Source: Odoribacter sp. Z80
GTDB lineage: Bacteria > Bacteroidota > Bacteroidia > Bacteroidales > Marinifilaceae
Assembly: GCF_009935865.1 (NCBI RefSeq)
Contig: NZ_QWEL01000013.1
Span: 37,518 to 101,517, forward strand
Length of the DNA stretch: 64,000 nt
Reading direction: 5' to 3'
Shown: positions 63,983 through 64,000 of the stretch, one piece after another
Position numbering within the stretch: position 1 is the first letter of the stretch
Layout of the letters: each line of letters starts with the position of its first letter
The notes under the pieces: generated by a model
Told to the model about the DNA's origin: nothing
Seen by the model: the letters and a program-made list of their open reading frames with translations, nothing else
Databases searched by the model: none
Translations under genes and position numbers: made by a program

Positions 63983-64000
63983 CATCCGCTTTCGCTTCCG

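Noticed and set aside
1..64000. CRISPR arrays, tRNA genes, insertion sequences or prophage
   Set aside because: No regular spaced direct repeats, cloverleaf-like segments, transposase or integrase motifs were seen in the gaps or frames.

Overview
The window comes from a Bacteroidota chromosome, most likely order Bacteroidales and plausibly Odoribacteraceae (Butyricimonas/Odoribacter-like). The family placement is an inference. Supporting signs are SusC/SusD genes, FecR with an ECF sigma factor, a PorP/SprF-like protein, a T9SS type B (CHU_C) C-terminal domain, a FeoA-FeoB fusion, the nadK-uppS-bamA-ompH-ompH-murI gene order, and many -7 elements matching the Bacteroidetes consensus TAnnTTTG. 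No tRNA, rRNA, CRISPR array or insertion sequence was recognised, and no gene-free gap exceeds 300 bases.

Left part (1-24.0 kb): a giant surface-protein locus. Four tandem genes encode Cys-containing Ig-like repeat proteins; the first is cut by the window edge. Only the fourth ends in a recognisable T9SS type B sorting domain. The second ends in a dockerin-like EF-hand pair, and the second and third seem to share an N-terminal domain. After a strong terminator come a PorP/SprF-family protein and a TPR + PD40-propeller lipoprotein-like partner that ends in two SPOR-like domains, where the known PorE protein carries an OmpA-like domain. I infer a dedicated secretion and attachment cassette for the giant proteins.

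Centre (24.1-48.2 kb): housekeeping and envelope genes. These are a CBS protein, nadK, a DUF6089-like barrel, uppS, bamA, two ompH/skp genes, murI, a bifunctional rel/spoT, fur, purA, a Kef-type antiporter, feoAB with a tiny Cys-rich companion gene, a conserved hypothetical, a minus-strand pair (MltF-like transglycosylase and a putative porin), glnS and a YitT-family membrane protein. Several promoters, leader hairpins and terminators can be read directly.

Right part (48.2-63.9 kb): an ECF-sigma/FecR-controlled SusC/SusD locus. The order is sigma factor, FecR, BACON lipoprotein, terminator, STN-bearing SusC, SusD, DUF4843 lipoprotein, PKD-like lipoprotein, a zinc metalloprotease (HExxHxxGxxH), a translationally coupled paralogue in which all three zinc-binding His are replaced, and a six-bladed propeller lipoprotein. 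The protease pair suggests peptide or protein capture rather than glycan use. The last ~50 bases hold a consensus promoter behind A-rich tracts, which may drive a stable-RNA operon just outside the window.
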